This document shows, piece after piece, positions 37,966-47,110 of a stretch of 64,000 bases of DNA (the first letter of the stretch is position 1; every line of letters starts with the position of its first letter). Source of the DNA: Anaerolineae bacterium (GTDB lineage Bacteria; Chloroflexota; Anaerolineae; Aggregatilineales; Aggregatilineaceae); assembly GCA_027494015.1 (NCBI GenBank), contig JAOSJP010000004.1:85449-149448 (forward strand), written 5' to 3'. The notes beneath the pieces were generated by a model. It was not told the DNA's origin, did no database searches, and was given only the letters and a program-made list of their open reading frames with translations. The translations under genes and the position numbers were made by a program.

Positions 37966-38115
37966 CGTCTGGCTCCTTTTCCGGCCCAGGAAAGCCGGGG
38001 CGCAGGTCGCCCGAAAACGCTCTGCAATGCTATACGCAAGGTACAAGGCCGCGTTGCGCTTGCCCTGCGCGGCACGCTGCCTATTATGCCATAGGCCACG
38101 TTTTCGCGGGCGATG

Positions 38116-39075
38116 TCAGCGGGCCAGGCGGCGCAGCCGGGGGAATGCCTGCCCGACGGCCCCGCCGATCTGCTGCTCGGCGAAGACGAAGATGAAGAGC
38201 GCCGTCGCTGTGAGCACAATCGCCGGGCCGGTCGCTACGTCCTGGTGGTAGGACACGTAGAAGCCGATGATGCTCGACGCCGCGCCGATCAGTGCCGCGA
38301 TAAGCATCATCGGCAGCAGGCGCTTGCTCATCAGGTGGGCGGTCGCGGCGGGCGTGACCAGCAGGGCCACCATCAAGGCGATGCCCACCGTTTGCAGCGA
38401 GACGACGATGGTCAGCGCGATCAGCACCAGCAGCAGCAGGCGCAGCCGCTCGGCTGGCAGGCGCAGCGTCTGAGCCAGCGTGGGGTCGAAAGAGATGATC
38501 ATCAGCTCCTTGTAGAACAGCGCCACCAGGCCCAGCACTACGGCGGCGAAGAGGACGATCAGGCGCAGATCGCCGGGCGATACGCCGAGAATCTGCCCGA
38601 AGAGGATGTGCGACAGGTCGCCGGCGTAGTTGTCAATGCGCGAGATCATGGCAATGCCCAGGGCGAACATGGCCGCGAAGACGACGCCGATAGCCGTGTC
38701 TTCCTTGATCTTCTCGTGACGAGTCAGGTAGCCGATACCCAGCGCGCTGAGCAGCCCCGCCACCAACCCACCCCAGAACAGGTTGTCCGTCTTGCCGTTG
38801 GCCCGCTGGTAGACGAAGGCCACGCCGGGCAGGATGGCGTGAGCCAGCGCGTCGCCGAAGAAGGCCATGCCGCGCACGACGACAAACGTGCCCAGCACGC
38901 CGCTGACGATGCCGACGATGATCGCCGCCTCCATGCTGCGCGCCAGCAGCGGGTATTCCAGCGGGGCGAGCAGCAGTCTGTCCAGGTTGAGCAACAGCGT
39001 CGCCCAGCCCTGGCGCAGCGCGTCCCACAGGCTGGCCGAGGCCAGCCAGGGCATCAGCGCAGCGGCCCCGATCAT
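38116..39075 (-). CDS. znuB: Zinc/manganese ABC transporter permease
   Basis: Polytopic permease (319 residues, about eight helices) of the ABC-3 metal family. VVRGMAFFGDALAHAILPGVA and the SHILFGQILGVSPGD loop that contacts the ATPase are clear. A ~50-residue N-terminal extension precedes the family core. Its ATG overlaps the surE stop (ATGA). Together with the zur-linked genes upstream it forms the zinc uptake system; manganese cannot be excluded. Confidence 0.9.
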   Translation of the reverse strand: MIGAAALMPWLASASLWDALRQGWATLLLNLDRLLLAPLEYPLLARSMEAAIIVGIVSGVLGTFVVVRGMAFFGDALAHAILPGVAFVYQRANGKTDNLFWGGLVAGLLSALGIGYLTRHEKIKEDTAIGVVFAAMFALGIAMISRIDNYAGDLSHILFGQILGVSPGDLRLIVLFAAVVLGLVALFYKELMIISFDPTLAQTLRLPAERLRLLLLVLIALTIVVSLQTVGIALMVALLVTPAATAHLMSKRLLPMMLIAALIGAASSIIGFYVSYHQDVATGPAIVLTATALFIFVFAEQQIGGAVGQAFPRLRRLAR

Positions 39076-39887
39076 GGCCGGGCGCTCTCCCCGTTGCCCA
39101 GCAGCCGCTCCATGATCTCCAGCGCGACGCGCGCGGTCATGTCCAGCGTCAGCGGCGTCACGGCGACGATGCCCGCCCGCACCAGCGCCGCGTCGGACTG
39201 CTCGTCCATGATCGCCCTGGTGTTGAACATGTAGCCGATGCGCCCTTCGTCTTCCAGACGGCGGCGCAGCGGGGGCAGTGGCACGAAATACTGGGCGCGC
39301 TCCAGCCGGGCCAGCCGCCAGGGAGTGGCAGGCGTGGCGCTGGCGGGGATGTCAATCTTCAGCACGTCCACGTCCGGCGGGCGCTCGGCGTGCAGCCAGC
39401 GTTCGGCGAACAGGCGCGTGAAGGCGATGGCCGTGCTGAAGTCCACCGAGTCGTCGTGGGAATAGTGCAGCGCCGGGTCGGTCTCCAGCGAGATGGCCAG
39501 CGCCGGAATGCCGAAAGCAGCCGCTTCCAGCGCCGCGCCCACCGTGCCGGAGCCGGTGATGCTGGTGCTGACATTCTCGCCGTAGTTGATGCCGGATACG
39601 GCCAGCGCGGGCATCCGGTCGGCCAGCTCCAGCACGGCGTGGTCAATGGCCTGGGCGGGCGAGGCATTGGCCCCATAGCCGGGCCAGGTCTGGCCGTCGT
39701 AGCGCACCGTCGTCGGGAAGAGCCGCCCGTCGTTGAACTGGGGGAAGCTGCGGCCCATGCCGGACTGCTGTTCGCTGGGGGCGACAATCAACAGGTCACC
39801 CAGCGGGGCGAGCGCAGCGGCGGCTGCCGCCAGGCCAGGCGAGGCAATGCCGTCATCGTTGCAGAGCAAGATCAAGGGTCGAGTCAT
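39072..39887 (-). CDS. surE: 5'/3'-nucleotidase SurE
   Basis: Metal-dependent nucleoside-monophosphate phosphatase of 271 residues. LLCNDDGIASPGLAA carries the metal-binding ND-D motif. APSEQQSGMG is the second phosphate site, and VSGINYGENVSTSITGSGTVGAA the central signature. It is embedded between znuC and znuB with 4-base overlaps on both sides, an unusual place for a housekeeping nucleotidase. SurE needs a divalent metal, which may explain the link, but that is inference. ATG 39887 is used. Confidence 0.93.
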   Translation of the reverse strand: MTRPLILLCNDDGIASPGLAAAAAALAPLGDLLIVAPSEQQSGMGRSFPQFNDGRLFPTTVRYDGQTWPGYGANASPAQAIDHAVLELADRMPALAVSGINYGENVSTSITGSGTVGAALEAAAFGIPALAISLETDPALHYSHDDSVDFSTAIAFTRLFAERWLHAERPPDVDVLKIDIPASATPATPWRLARLERAQYFVPLPPLRRRLEDEGRIGYMFNTRAIMDEQSDAALVRAGIVAVTPLTLDMTARVALEIMERLLGNGESARP

Positions 39888-40762
39888 GAGGCTATCCTGT
39901 GCGAATGAGAGTGTCTGTGCATCGGGTCGTTGTGATCGTGGCACGGCTGGTCGGGGATGATCAGGTAGCGGTCGCCCTCGCGGACCAGGGCGATGCGCTC
40001 CCCGAACGTCGCTGCCAGGTTGTCCGGCGTGTAAATCTGCGCGGGCGACCCGTAGGCGATCACGCGCCCGCTGTTGAGCAGCATCAGTTTATCGTAATGG
40101 GTCGCGGCCTGCACCAGGTTATGGGTGGCCAGCAGCACGGCCACGCCCTCGGCGCGCAGCACGTCGAGCACCTGGAAGATGTCCGTCTCCGCCGCCGCGT
40201 CCACGCCGCTGAACGGCTCGTCCAGCAGCAGCACGCGCGCGCGCTGGGCCAGCGCCCGTGCCACGAACACGCGCCGCCGCTGCCCGCCGCTCAACTCGCC
40301 GATCTGCCGCTTGCGCAGCGCCCACATGCCCACCCGCTCCAGCGCCTCGCGCACAGCGACGCGGTCACGCTTGCGCGGCGGCAGAATGTAACCGATCTGC
40401 CGCGCGCGGCCCATCATGACCACATCCCACACCGTCGCCGGGAAGCGCCAGTCAATCGCCTCGTGCTGCGGCACGTAGCCGATCATGCCGTGACTGTCGC
40501 GGCACGACGCGCCCAGGATGGAGATGGCCCCCTGGTGCGGCAGCAGCCCGACCAGCGCCTTGAACAGGGTGGACTTGCCCGCCCCGTTCGGCCCGACAAT
40601 GCCGATCCGCTCGCCCGCATACACGTCGAAGGTCAGGTCACGGATGGCCGGCTGGCCGTTGTAGCCGGACGCCAGATCGCGCACGGTCATGACCGGCGCC
40701 GACTCATCGCAGTCGGGGCCATTTTTTCTGGCAGAAACCAGAGAACGCAGCGGAATGCCCAT
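39884..40762 (-). CDS. znuC: Zinc/manganese ABC transporter ATP-binding protein
   Basis: ATPase of 292 residues with Walker A GPNGAGKST, signature LSGGQRRRV and Walker B VLLLDEPFSG. YVPQHEAIDWRFPATVWDVV is typical of metal-type (Mnt/Znu) ATPases. The C-terminus ends in a His-rich tail (HDHNDPMHRHSHSH), a likely metal-binding segment that is unusual in the ATPase. ATG 40762 has GAGGA upstream. It follows znuA by 36 bases. Confidence 0.92.
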   Translation of the reverse strand: MGIPLRSLVSARKNGPDCDESAPVMTVRDLASGYNGQPAIRDLTFDVYAGERIGIVGPNGAGKSTLFKALVGLLPHQGAISILGASCRDSHGMIGYVPQHEAIDWRFPATVWDVVMMGRARQIGYILPPRKRDRVAVREALERVGMWALRKRQIGELSGGQRRRVFVARALAQRARVLLLDEPFSGVDAAAETDIFQVLDVLRAEGVAVLLATHNLVQAATHYDKLMLLNSGRVIAYGSPAQIYTPDNLAATFGERIALVREGDRYLIIPDQPCHDHNDPMHRHSHSHRIAS

Positions 40763-40798
40763 GAGAGTCCTCGCAGGTCTCGGTTCGACGACGGGCTG

Positions 40799-41890
40799 CT
40801 ATTGCAGCGCCGCGACGATCTGCGCGGCGTTGAAACGCATGTACGCCAGATAAGTGTCCGCCGGGCCGCCCGGCTCGCTCAGCGAGCCGGTGTAGAGCCG
40901 CACCAGCGCCGCCCCGGACTCGTCGGCGATCTGCCGGGCCAGGCTCTCGCTGACGGTCGTCTCGGCGAAGATGGCCGGGACGCCGTAGTCTCGGATCGTC
41001 TCGATCAGGGCCAGCACCTCGCGCACCGACGGCTCGGACGACGTGCCGCCGCCGGGGATGATCACGCCGACCAGCGTCAGACCGTAGCGCGCGGCGAAAT
41101 AATTGAGCGCCTGGTGATTGGTGACGATGAAGCGGCGCTCGGCGGGCAGCGCGGCCATCTGCGCGGCGATCTCGGCGTGCAGCGCAGCCAACTGCTCAAG
41201 ATACGCTTCGGCGTTGGCAGCGTAGACGGCGGCGTTGGCCGGGTCTGCGGCGCTGAGCATGTCGCGGATCATCAGCGTCCACAGGGCGACGGTCACCGGG
41301 TCAGTCCAGGCGTGCGGATCAGCCTCGGCCAGCGTGTCGAAGTAGGCCGCGTCCGCGCGCGTCACCGCGCCGGGCAGAGTCAGCGCCTCCAGCCCGAAGG
41401 CCGCGCGCACCATTGCCTCGTGCTCCGCGCACAGGGCGTCGAGCGCGTCGCCGGGATCGCTGGCAGGCGGCGCTTCGTCCGCGTGATCGGCCTCCTCGCC
41501 GTGATCGTCCAGCCCGGCCACTACCGGGCGAACCGGCAGGCAGCCCCACAGCTCATAGACGGTGCCCCCGCTCGCCTCGCGCACGACATCGAGCAGCCGC
41601 TCCTCGAAGTTCAGCCCGATCACGAAGACAGCGTCGGCCTCGCTCAGCCGCACCACGTCGCGCGCCGACGGCTCATAGGCGTGCGGGTTGGCCCCCAGCG
41701 GGATCAGCGTCTCAACGTCGGCGGCGTCCCCGGCCACCTGGCTCACCACGTCGGCCAGAATGCTGAAGCTGGCGACCACGCGCAGGCGGTCAGCCTGTGC
41801 CGAGACGGGAGGGCCGACCAGCGCGCCCGCTCCCACGACGGCAAGAAGGGCGCCGAGCGCAACCGCAGCGAGAAGGCGGCGAGGCGTCAT
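40799..41890 (-). CDS. znuA: Zinc ABC transporter substrate-binding protein
   Basis: Exported cluster-9 solute-binding protein of 363 residues. The signal peptide ends in PPVSAQA. LIPLGANPHAYEPSARDV supplies the first His ligand, TNHQALNYFAARYG the next, and ETTVSESLARQIADE the C-terminal lobe. An acidic, His-bearing loop (DDHGEEADHADE) matches the zinc-type loop of ZnuA. No lipobox cysteine is seen, so anchoring is unclear. Its start overlaps the zur stop. Confidence 0.92.
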   Translation of the reverse strand: MTPRRLLAAVALGALLAVVGAGALVGPPVSAQADRLRVVASFSILADVVSQVAGDAADVETLIPLGANPHAYEPSARDVVRLSEADAVFVIGLNFEERLLDVVREASGGTVYELWGCLPVRPVVAGLDDHGEEADHADEAPPASDPGDALDALCAEHEAMVRAAFGLEALTLPGAVTRADAAYFDTLAEADPHAWTDPVTVALWTLMIRDMLSAADPANAAVYAANAEAYLEQLAALHAEIAAQMAALPAERRFIVTNHQALNYFAARYGLTLVGVIIPGGGTSSEPSVREVLALIETIRDYGVPAIFAETTVSESLARQIADESGAALVRLYTGSLSEPGGPADTYLAYMRFNAAQIVAALQ

Positions 41891-42354
41891 TGTCTTGCTC
41901 TCTCCGATGCAGATCGCGGCCCGTCTTCATGCTGTTGGCAGTCCGCGCAGATGCCCGAAATCTCCAGCCAGTGACCGGTGATGGTGTAGCCGGTGCGCTG
42001 CGCCACGCGCTCCAGGAAGCCGCCCAGCTCGCAGCCGACGATCTCCACCACCGCATTGCACCGCTCGCAGACTACGTGGTGCGTGTGGCCGGGCGTCGCC
42101 AGCACATAGCCATGACAGCCATCCACCACGTGCACCGAGCGCACGAGGCCTACGTCGGCCATGATCTCCAGCGTGCGGTAGACGGTGACCAGCCCCAGGT
42201 CAGCGCAGAACGCCTGGCCGTGCGCCTGAATCTCGGCGGGCGAGAGCGGCTTGGAGGCCACCACCAGCGTCTTGAGGATGGCGCGACGCGGCTGGGTCAG
42301 CTTATGACCGCGCTCGCGCAGATGATCGGCCAGCATGTCGAAATCGGCTGCCAT
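41887..42354 (-). CDS. zur: Fur-family regulator, probable Zur
   Basis: Repressor of 155 residues with the Fur winged helix (KLTQPRRAILKTL, LVTVYRTLEIMADVGLVR) and metal-site histidines in TPGHTHHVVCERC. Structural cysteines occur as CERC and CADC. As first gene of the znu operon, and with a Fur-type palindrome at its own promoter, it most likely is the zinc sensor that shuts the operon when zinc is sufficient. The stop overlaps the znuA start (ATGA). Confidence 0.9.
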   Translation of the reverse strand: MAADFDMLADHLRERGHKLTQPRRAILKTLVVASKPLSPAEIQAHGQAFCADLGLVTVYRTLEIMADVGLVRSVHVVDGCHGYVLATPGHTHHVVCERCNAVVEIVGCELGGFLERVAQRTGYTITGHWLEISGICADCQQHEDGPRSASERARQ

Positions 42355-42408
42355 CGGTGCCTCGTCAAGCAGAACTTAGTGCGGCGGATTTGGCCAGGGC
42401 GTCTTAAA

Positions 42409-42459
42409 TGAAAGACTTTTTCAGTTGCAGATTCTAAGCGCGAGGGCGAGGCGTGTCAA
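42409..42459 (-). promoter_or_regulatory. Promoter and Fur/Zur-type operator of the zinc operon
   Basis: On the minus strand TTGACA (42459-42454) and TAGAAT (42436-42431) have a 17-base spacer. Just downstream, at the expected start site, lies the palindrome TGAAAGACTTTTTCA (42409-42423, plus-strand reading; TGAAA-N5-TTTCA). A repressor there would block initiation. A plus-strand TATAAT also occurs at 42467-42472. Confidence 0.75.
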
Positions 42460-42488
42460 GGGTGGGTATAATTGCGGGGGAAAAGACG

Positions 42489-42655
42489 GTTATTGGTGGC
42501 TGGTTATTGGTGGTTGGTTTTCAGTGATCAGTAGTCAGTTGGGGGCAGGAACTGGGCGGGGCAGAGGGCGCACAGCTCACAGCGGTTCCGCCTGAAGTCT
42601 CATCACTGAAAACCAGCCACTGATCACTGACGACTGATAACTGACCACTGACGAC
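42489..42655. repeat. Inverted pair of heptamer arrays upstream of the YtxH-like gene
   Basis: 42489-42540 carries TTATTGG/TCAGTGA-type units and 42604-42655 the complementary CACTGAC/AACTGAC type, with about 60 bases between. There is no gene here apart from the zur promoter region. Confidence 0.7.
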
Positions 42656-42679
42656 TTCTAGCGCAAGGAGCGAACCGCC

Positions 42680-42910
42680 ATGCGGCGAGCGTTGGCATTT
42701 GTGGGCGGCGTGCTGAGCGGGGGCGCGATTGGCACGGCGGTGGCGCTGTTCTTCTCGCCCAAGTCCGGCGACGCCATGCGCGAGGGATTGCGCGGGCGCT
42801 ACCAGCGGGCCTTGCAGGCCGGGCACGAAGCTGCCGCGCAGCGTCGGGCGGAGCTGGAGGCGCAGCTTGCTGCGATGACCGGCGCGCAGAAGCCAGCACA
42901 GCGGCGTTAG
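42680..42910 (+). CDS. YtxH-like small membrane-associated protein
   Basis: A 76-residue protein: one Gly-rich transmembrane helix (FVGGVLSGGAIGTAVALFFSP) followed by KSGDAMREGLRGRYQRAL, the YtxH-type pattern, then an Ala/Gln-rich helix. Such proteins are stress-linked in Firmicutes, but their role is unknown. AAGGAG precedes ATG 42680 by 9 bases. Its TAG stop overlaps the TAA of the convergent zincin gene. Confidence 0.72.
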   Translation: MRRALAFVGGVLSGGAIGTAVALFFSPKSGDAMREGLRGRYQRALQAGHEAAAQRRAELEAQLAAMTGAQKPAQRR

Positions 42911-44811
42911 GGCGCGCGCGCGATGCTGATCTTGTAGGGAGCGGGGGTCGCCGTGAAGGGGGCCATCGCGCCCACCGCCAGGGTCGCCGTCGCGCCGTCC
43001 GGCACCGTCACGCTGACGCGCCCGGTGTTCAGCGCGTCCAGCGGCACCCTCTCGACGGTGGCTGGCTGGCCGGGCGCCCGCACCACAACCGCCAGCGCCC
43101 AGCCCTGCGCCACGCGGTCGCGGATGCGCAGGAAGCCGTCCGCCGTCCACGCTGATGAGGGGTTCTCCACGTCGTCGAGTTCCCCTAGCTCGACAATGCC
43201 CAGATCGTCCAGGGCCACGCCGCGCAGCGCGCGCCCGCCGTCGGTCACGTACTCGAAGCGGACGAGCACCTGCCGCCCGGCGAAGTCGCTCAGGTCTACG
43301 CGCTCCTCAACCCACGCCCCGGACGGCCCGCTGTAGGCTGGCCCCGCCACCTGGGAATGGCCGCCCGCCGAAGGGCCGCGCATGGCTCGCCACGTGCTCC
43401 CACCGTCCCCGGAAACCAACACCTGGAACCAGTCCCCCTTCGTCTCAATGTCCCACCAGGCGCTGAAGACCAGTGTGGCCGTGCTCAGGTGGCTGAGATC
43501 GAAGGCGGCGGTGAGGTTGACCGCGCTGCTGTTGAGGTCGTTCGACCACCACATCCACTCCCCCGACGGCGGCTGTACGCCCAGCACAGTCGTCTCGTCC
43601 GCCCCGTCGAAGCTGATCTGATACGTCGCCGGGCCTTCCAGCAGCAGGTAGTCAGCGCCATACTGGTTGATCTGGTCGCGGTAGAGCACGCCATCCTGCG
43701 GCACAGCCAGCGGTTGCGGGGCGATGGCCTGCGGCAGATCGAGCGTGCGGTAGTAGTAGCGCCCGTCGCCCACAAACGGATCGTCAAGCAGGTTGGCCAG
43801 TATCCAGTCGGCGAAGACCTCATCCACGTTCGACGCGCCGTCCAGCCCGGCCAGCGCCGCCTGGATCGAGGCCAGTCCGTCATGTTCGCTGGTCGCCACC
43901 GTGTTGATGAAGTCCAGCCCGAACTGCTCGTAGAGGTAGACCAGGAACAGGTAGGCCGCGCCGTAGTTGCGCGCCACATCGCGGTCATTAAACAGCCAGC
44001 CGCTCAGATAGTGATCGGGCGCGGCCAGAAAGCGGCTGACGTTGGAGATGCCAATCGCCTGCGGGTCGAAACCGTTGAGGTGCTCGGCAAGCTGCGAGAG
44101 ACCCTCATTGAGCCAGCGGCGCTCATTGCCGTCCGTGTAGAACTGCAAGAGGTGCTGGTGCTCGTGAGCCAGCGTCGTCAGGAACTCGGTTGAGCCGAGC
44201 GGGGCGGCGTCCTGGCTGAGGTAGATGATGGCGCGCTCGTTGCTGGTGGGGCAGCTCGCGCGCGGGCACAGATCGTTGGGGTTGAACGCGCCCAGGATGC
44301 CTGGCCCAATGCTGCGCTGGCTGATCACGTGCAGCGGGGCATCTCCCTCCAGGCTCGCATCGCCAACCATGCGGGCGTTGAGCGGCCAGATGCGCTCATC
44401 GAAAAGCTGCGCCGCGCGCTCCAGCTCGGCCTCAGCGGGCGTCAGGCCGCGCTCGAACCAGAAGTAAGCGTGCTGGCTGCGGTAGGCCAGCACAAAGGCG
44501 CGCGGCGCGCGGTCGCGGCTGCCCAGGGGGATGAACGCTTCCAGGTCGCCCACCCGGTACTCGCGCGTCGCAACGATGGCCGCTTCGTCCACGCCGGTTA
44601 TGTCGGCCAGCGCACCTGCCGGCCCCGCAGCGCGCGGCGCAAGCGGCGCGTCGCTCCAGGTCAGCGCCTCGACGCGCTCACCGTCCTGGGCGTGGGCCGC
44701 TGCGCGGGGCCACGCGACCAGCGCGGTCAGCGTCACCGCTGCGATCAGCGCCAGCCGCGCTCCCCGGCTCGCCTGGCCAGCCAGTGTCAGTTGTCCCCAC
44801 CCGTTGAGCAC
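42907..44811 (-). CDS. Secreted zincin with ImmA/M6-like C-terminus
   Basis: Exported metallopeptidase candidate of 634 residues. The signal peptide ends at AAAHAQD. HEHQH (about 216-220) is the zinc-binding HExxH, followed by RRWLNEGLSQLAEH, where the Glu of the NEG segment is a likely third ligand. The C-terminal part (DLSHLSTATLVFSAWWDIETKGD; VDLSDFAGRQVLVRFEYVTDG) resembles the galactose-binding/MAM-like domain of immune inhibitor A peptidases. It is a paralogue of the next gene (compare VFADWILANLLDDP with LFADWLAANLLADP). Substrate is unknown. Confidence 0.82.
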   Translation of the reverse strand: MLNGWGQLTLAGQASRGARLALIAAVTLTALVAWPRAAAHAQDGERVEALTWSDAPLAPRAAGPAGALADITGVDEAAIVATREYRVGDLEAFIPLGSRDRAPRAFVLAYRSQHAYFWFERGLTPAEAELERAAQLFDERIWPLNARMVGDASLEGDAPLHVISQRSIGPGILGAFNPNDLCPRASCPTSNERAIIYLSQDAAPLGSTEFLTTLAHEHQHLLQFYTDGNERRWLNEGLSQLAEHLNGFDPQAIGISNVSRFLAAPDHYLSGWLFNDRDVARNYGAAYLFLVYLYEQFGLDFINTVATSEHDGLASIQAALAGLDGASNVDEVFADWILANLLDDPFVGDGRYYYRTLDLPQAIAPQPLAVPQDGVLYRDQINQYGADYLLLEGPATYQISFDGADETTVLGVQPPSGEWMWWSNDLNSSAVNLTAAFDLSHLSTATLVFSAWWDIETKGDWFQVLVSGDGGSTWRAMRGPSAGGHSQVAGPAYSGPSGAWVEERVDLSDFAGRQVLVRFEYVTDGGRALRGVALDDLGIVELGELDDVENPSSAWTADGFLRIRDRVAQGWALAVVVRAPGQPATVERVPLDALNTGRVSVTVPDGATATLAVGAMAPFTATPAPYKISIARAP

Positions 44812-44829
44812 AGCCTCGAACTCATTTCA

Positions 44830-45020
44830 CGCCTCGCGGCGCGATAATTAATCAATCTACGATGTCTTCATTCTAGATTAACTGTCGCTCTATAGAAAGG
44901 ATCGTTGAGAAACCTATATGAAAACGTAACAAATCATAAAGAGGCCCGACGGACAGCAGGCGCGCCAAAGAGAGTGGCGCGCCACTGCGCGCCACTGGCG
45001 TATGGACGTTTACTCTCGTT
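44830..45020. other. AT-rich intergenic segment with GGCGCGCC hairpin
   Basis: 44835-44940 is AT-rich, unlike its surroundings, and probably holds the promoter of the zincin gene, but no hexamers stand out. GGCGCGCC at 44959-44966 and 44976-44983 are inverted around 9 bases, with a further TGCGCGCCACTGG after them. Confidence 0.4.
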
Positions 45021-45026
45021 GGAGGC

Positions 45027-47025
45027 TCATTCGGTGGTGGGACTCAGCGTCACCGTGTAGCGCGCCGGCTCGGTGGTGATGGGGGCCAGCCCGCTCACCA
45101 CGAGCACCGCGTCGCCCGCCGCGCCGCCGGCGACGAACTCCCATTCGCCGCTGGCCCCATCGCCGGGGCCGAGCAGGCGGCGGACGGGGTTCGCGCCCGC
45201 CGTCGCTGGCTGCTGGATCAGCAGCACGAGGAAGTCTTGAGGGAGCCGGTTATTGGTGCGCAGCCACCCTTCGCTGACCCAGCCGCCCTCGCCGCTCTCG
45301 ACATCATCGGCGTAGCCGATCTCCGGGATGCGGATGTCGTCGAGGACCATGCCGGGCTGGGTCACCGCGTCATCGGTGATGACCTCGAAGCGCAGGAGAA
45401 TCTCGCGCCCCGCGTAGGGCGACAGATCAACCACTTCCTCCACCCACCCATCGCTCGCGCCAGTGTAGGCGGGGCCGTAGGCGTTGTGGTGCGGGTCGTC
45501 GGTGGTCGTGCGACCCGTGCTGAGCGGCGTCCAGGTGGCGCCGCCGTCGGTGGAGGCCATCACATAGGCGAAGTCCCACAGATTCTCGATCCGGTACCAC
45601 GTCCAGAAGCGCAGCGTCGCCGTGCTGACACCGCTGAGATCGAAGGCGCGCGTCAGGCGGGAGTCGCTGTCGTCGGCGCGGTTCGACCACCACATGGCCC
45701 GCCCGCTGTGGGCTTCGGTGGGCACAATGGACACGGACTCGCTGCCGCTGAAGGTCAGGCGGAAACGCTGCGGCGCGCTGCCCCCCGGCACGAGCAGGTA
45801 GTGCGCGCCCCACTGCGGCGCCGCGGCCTCCCGCGCCAGGCCATCGGCGGGCAGCGTCTCGCGGGCGGGCGCTCGCGGCAGCATGTCCATACCGGCCAGG
45901 GTGTAGGCGTAGCGCCCGTCGTACAGAGCGGGATCGGCGAGCAGGTTGGCCGCCAGCCAGTCGGCGAAGAGGTCACCAACCGTCACCGGCGCGCCGGTTG
46001 TCGGGTCGGTCGCGCCAATGGTGAGCCAGCGTCTGGCCCAGGCTGGCGAGGCCGTTGGCGGGATTGCGGACGAGGGTCGTCGTGGCTTCCTCGCCATAGC
46101 GCTGGTAGAAATAGGCGGCGAAGAGGAAGGCGGCGCCGTAGTGCAGCCCGCGCTGCCCGCTCTCTTCGGGCCAGGTGTTGAGCTGTATGCCCGGCGATTG
46201 CAGGAACGGCCAGGCGAAGTCGCCCGGCCCATAGCCGGCGATCAGCGTCGCCAGCTCAGACAGGCCCTCGTTCAGCCAGGCTTCCTCGTTGGAGTCCACG
46301 TGCCAGTGAACCATATGCTGGAACTCGTGCGCGAGCACGCCCTCGTAATACCACGTGCCGATGGCCCCGCCCATCGTGTCCAGGTTGACGTAGAACATCT
46401 CGCGCTCGTTGGAATTGGCGACCGCCGCTGCCGGATAGGCGCTGTTGCTGCCGTAGTACGCCGCCACCCACTGCCCCAGGCGCGAAGCGTGCAGGATATA
46501 TAGATGCGGATCGCCGTCAATGCCGGGCATCCACTCGGTGCCGAAGACCTGGTGAACGCGGGGCCGGATGACCTGCTCGAAGGCGTCGGCGGAGCGTTGC
46601 ACGGCGGCCAGGTCAACCGGCTGGCCCACCTCGACGAACATGTAGACATGCGCCGTCTTGTAGACCAGCTCAGCATCCATCTGAAAGGCATAGTCGTCGT
46701 CGAGGTTGTCGGCCCAGAACGTCACGACCGCGCCCAGGTCAAGCTCCGGCGGAGGGGTGGTGGGCGGCTGGGGCACCTCGGTCACGCCGAGGAGGCGCTG
46801 CGCCAGGTCAATGCGGTCGCGCGGCGGGATGGTGATCTCGGCGAGTTGGCCGAGCGTGTCGCTGTCGAGAGTCTGGGCGATGGGCGTGGGCACCTGTCCC
46901 AGCGGCCCCTGGGGCCAGGGCATGGCTGCGCTGGGCATCCCCGGCGCGCACACGGCGATCAGCGCCCCGGCAAGGAGCGCCGCCAGCGCGCGGCGAACAA
47001 GGCGAAAGGAATGTTTGTGGGTCAA
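45027..47025 (-). CDS. Secreted zincin with ImmA/M6-like C-terminus (frameshifted)
   Basis: Paralogue of the preceding zincin, about 665 residues when repaired. Signal peptide at MTHKHSFRLVRRALAALLAG. HEFQHMVHW (HExxH at about 233-237) and EEAWLNEGLSELA are intact. The first frame runs from 47025 to NPANGLASLGQTLA; the second resumes at TIGATDPTTGAPVTVGDLFADW and goes to 45027. The break is near 46018-46027 and looks like one extra base (CC for C would give TLAHIGATDP). The C-terminal ImmA-like domain (DLSGVSTATLRFWTWYRIEN) is complete. Either a recent mutation or a sequencing error explains it, as no other decay is seen. Confidence 0.78.
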
Positions 47026-47110
47026 GAGTGCGTCGGTGCCCTCGCGGCTAATCGGCTATGGCTTAGGGCAAAGCGCTTGGGCGGGCGGCGCCGTGCGCAG
47101 TTCTGACTGC

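Noticed and set aside
42463..42472. Divergent promoter for the YtxH-like gene at TATAAT 42467
   Set aside because: No acceptable -35 box lies 16-18 bases upstream and the heptamer arrays separate it from the gene; noted only with the zur promoter.
33436..42655. Heptamer arrays as a possible CRISPR
   Set aside because: Units are 7 bases, contiguous and degenerate, with no unique spacers and no cas genes nearby.
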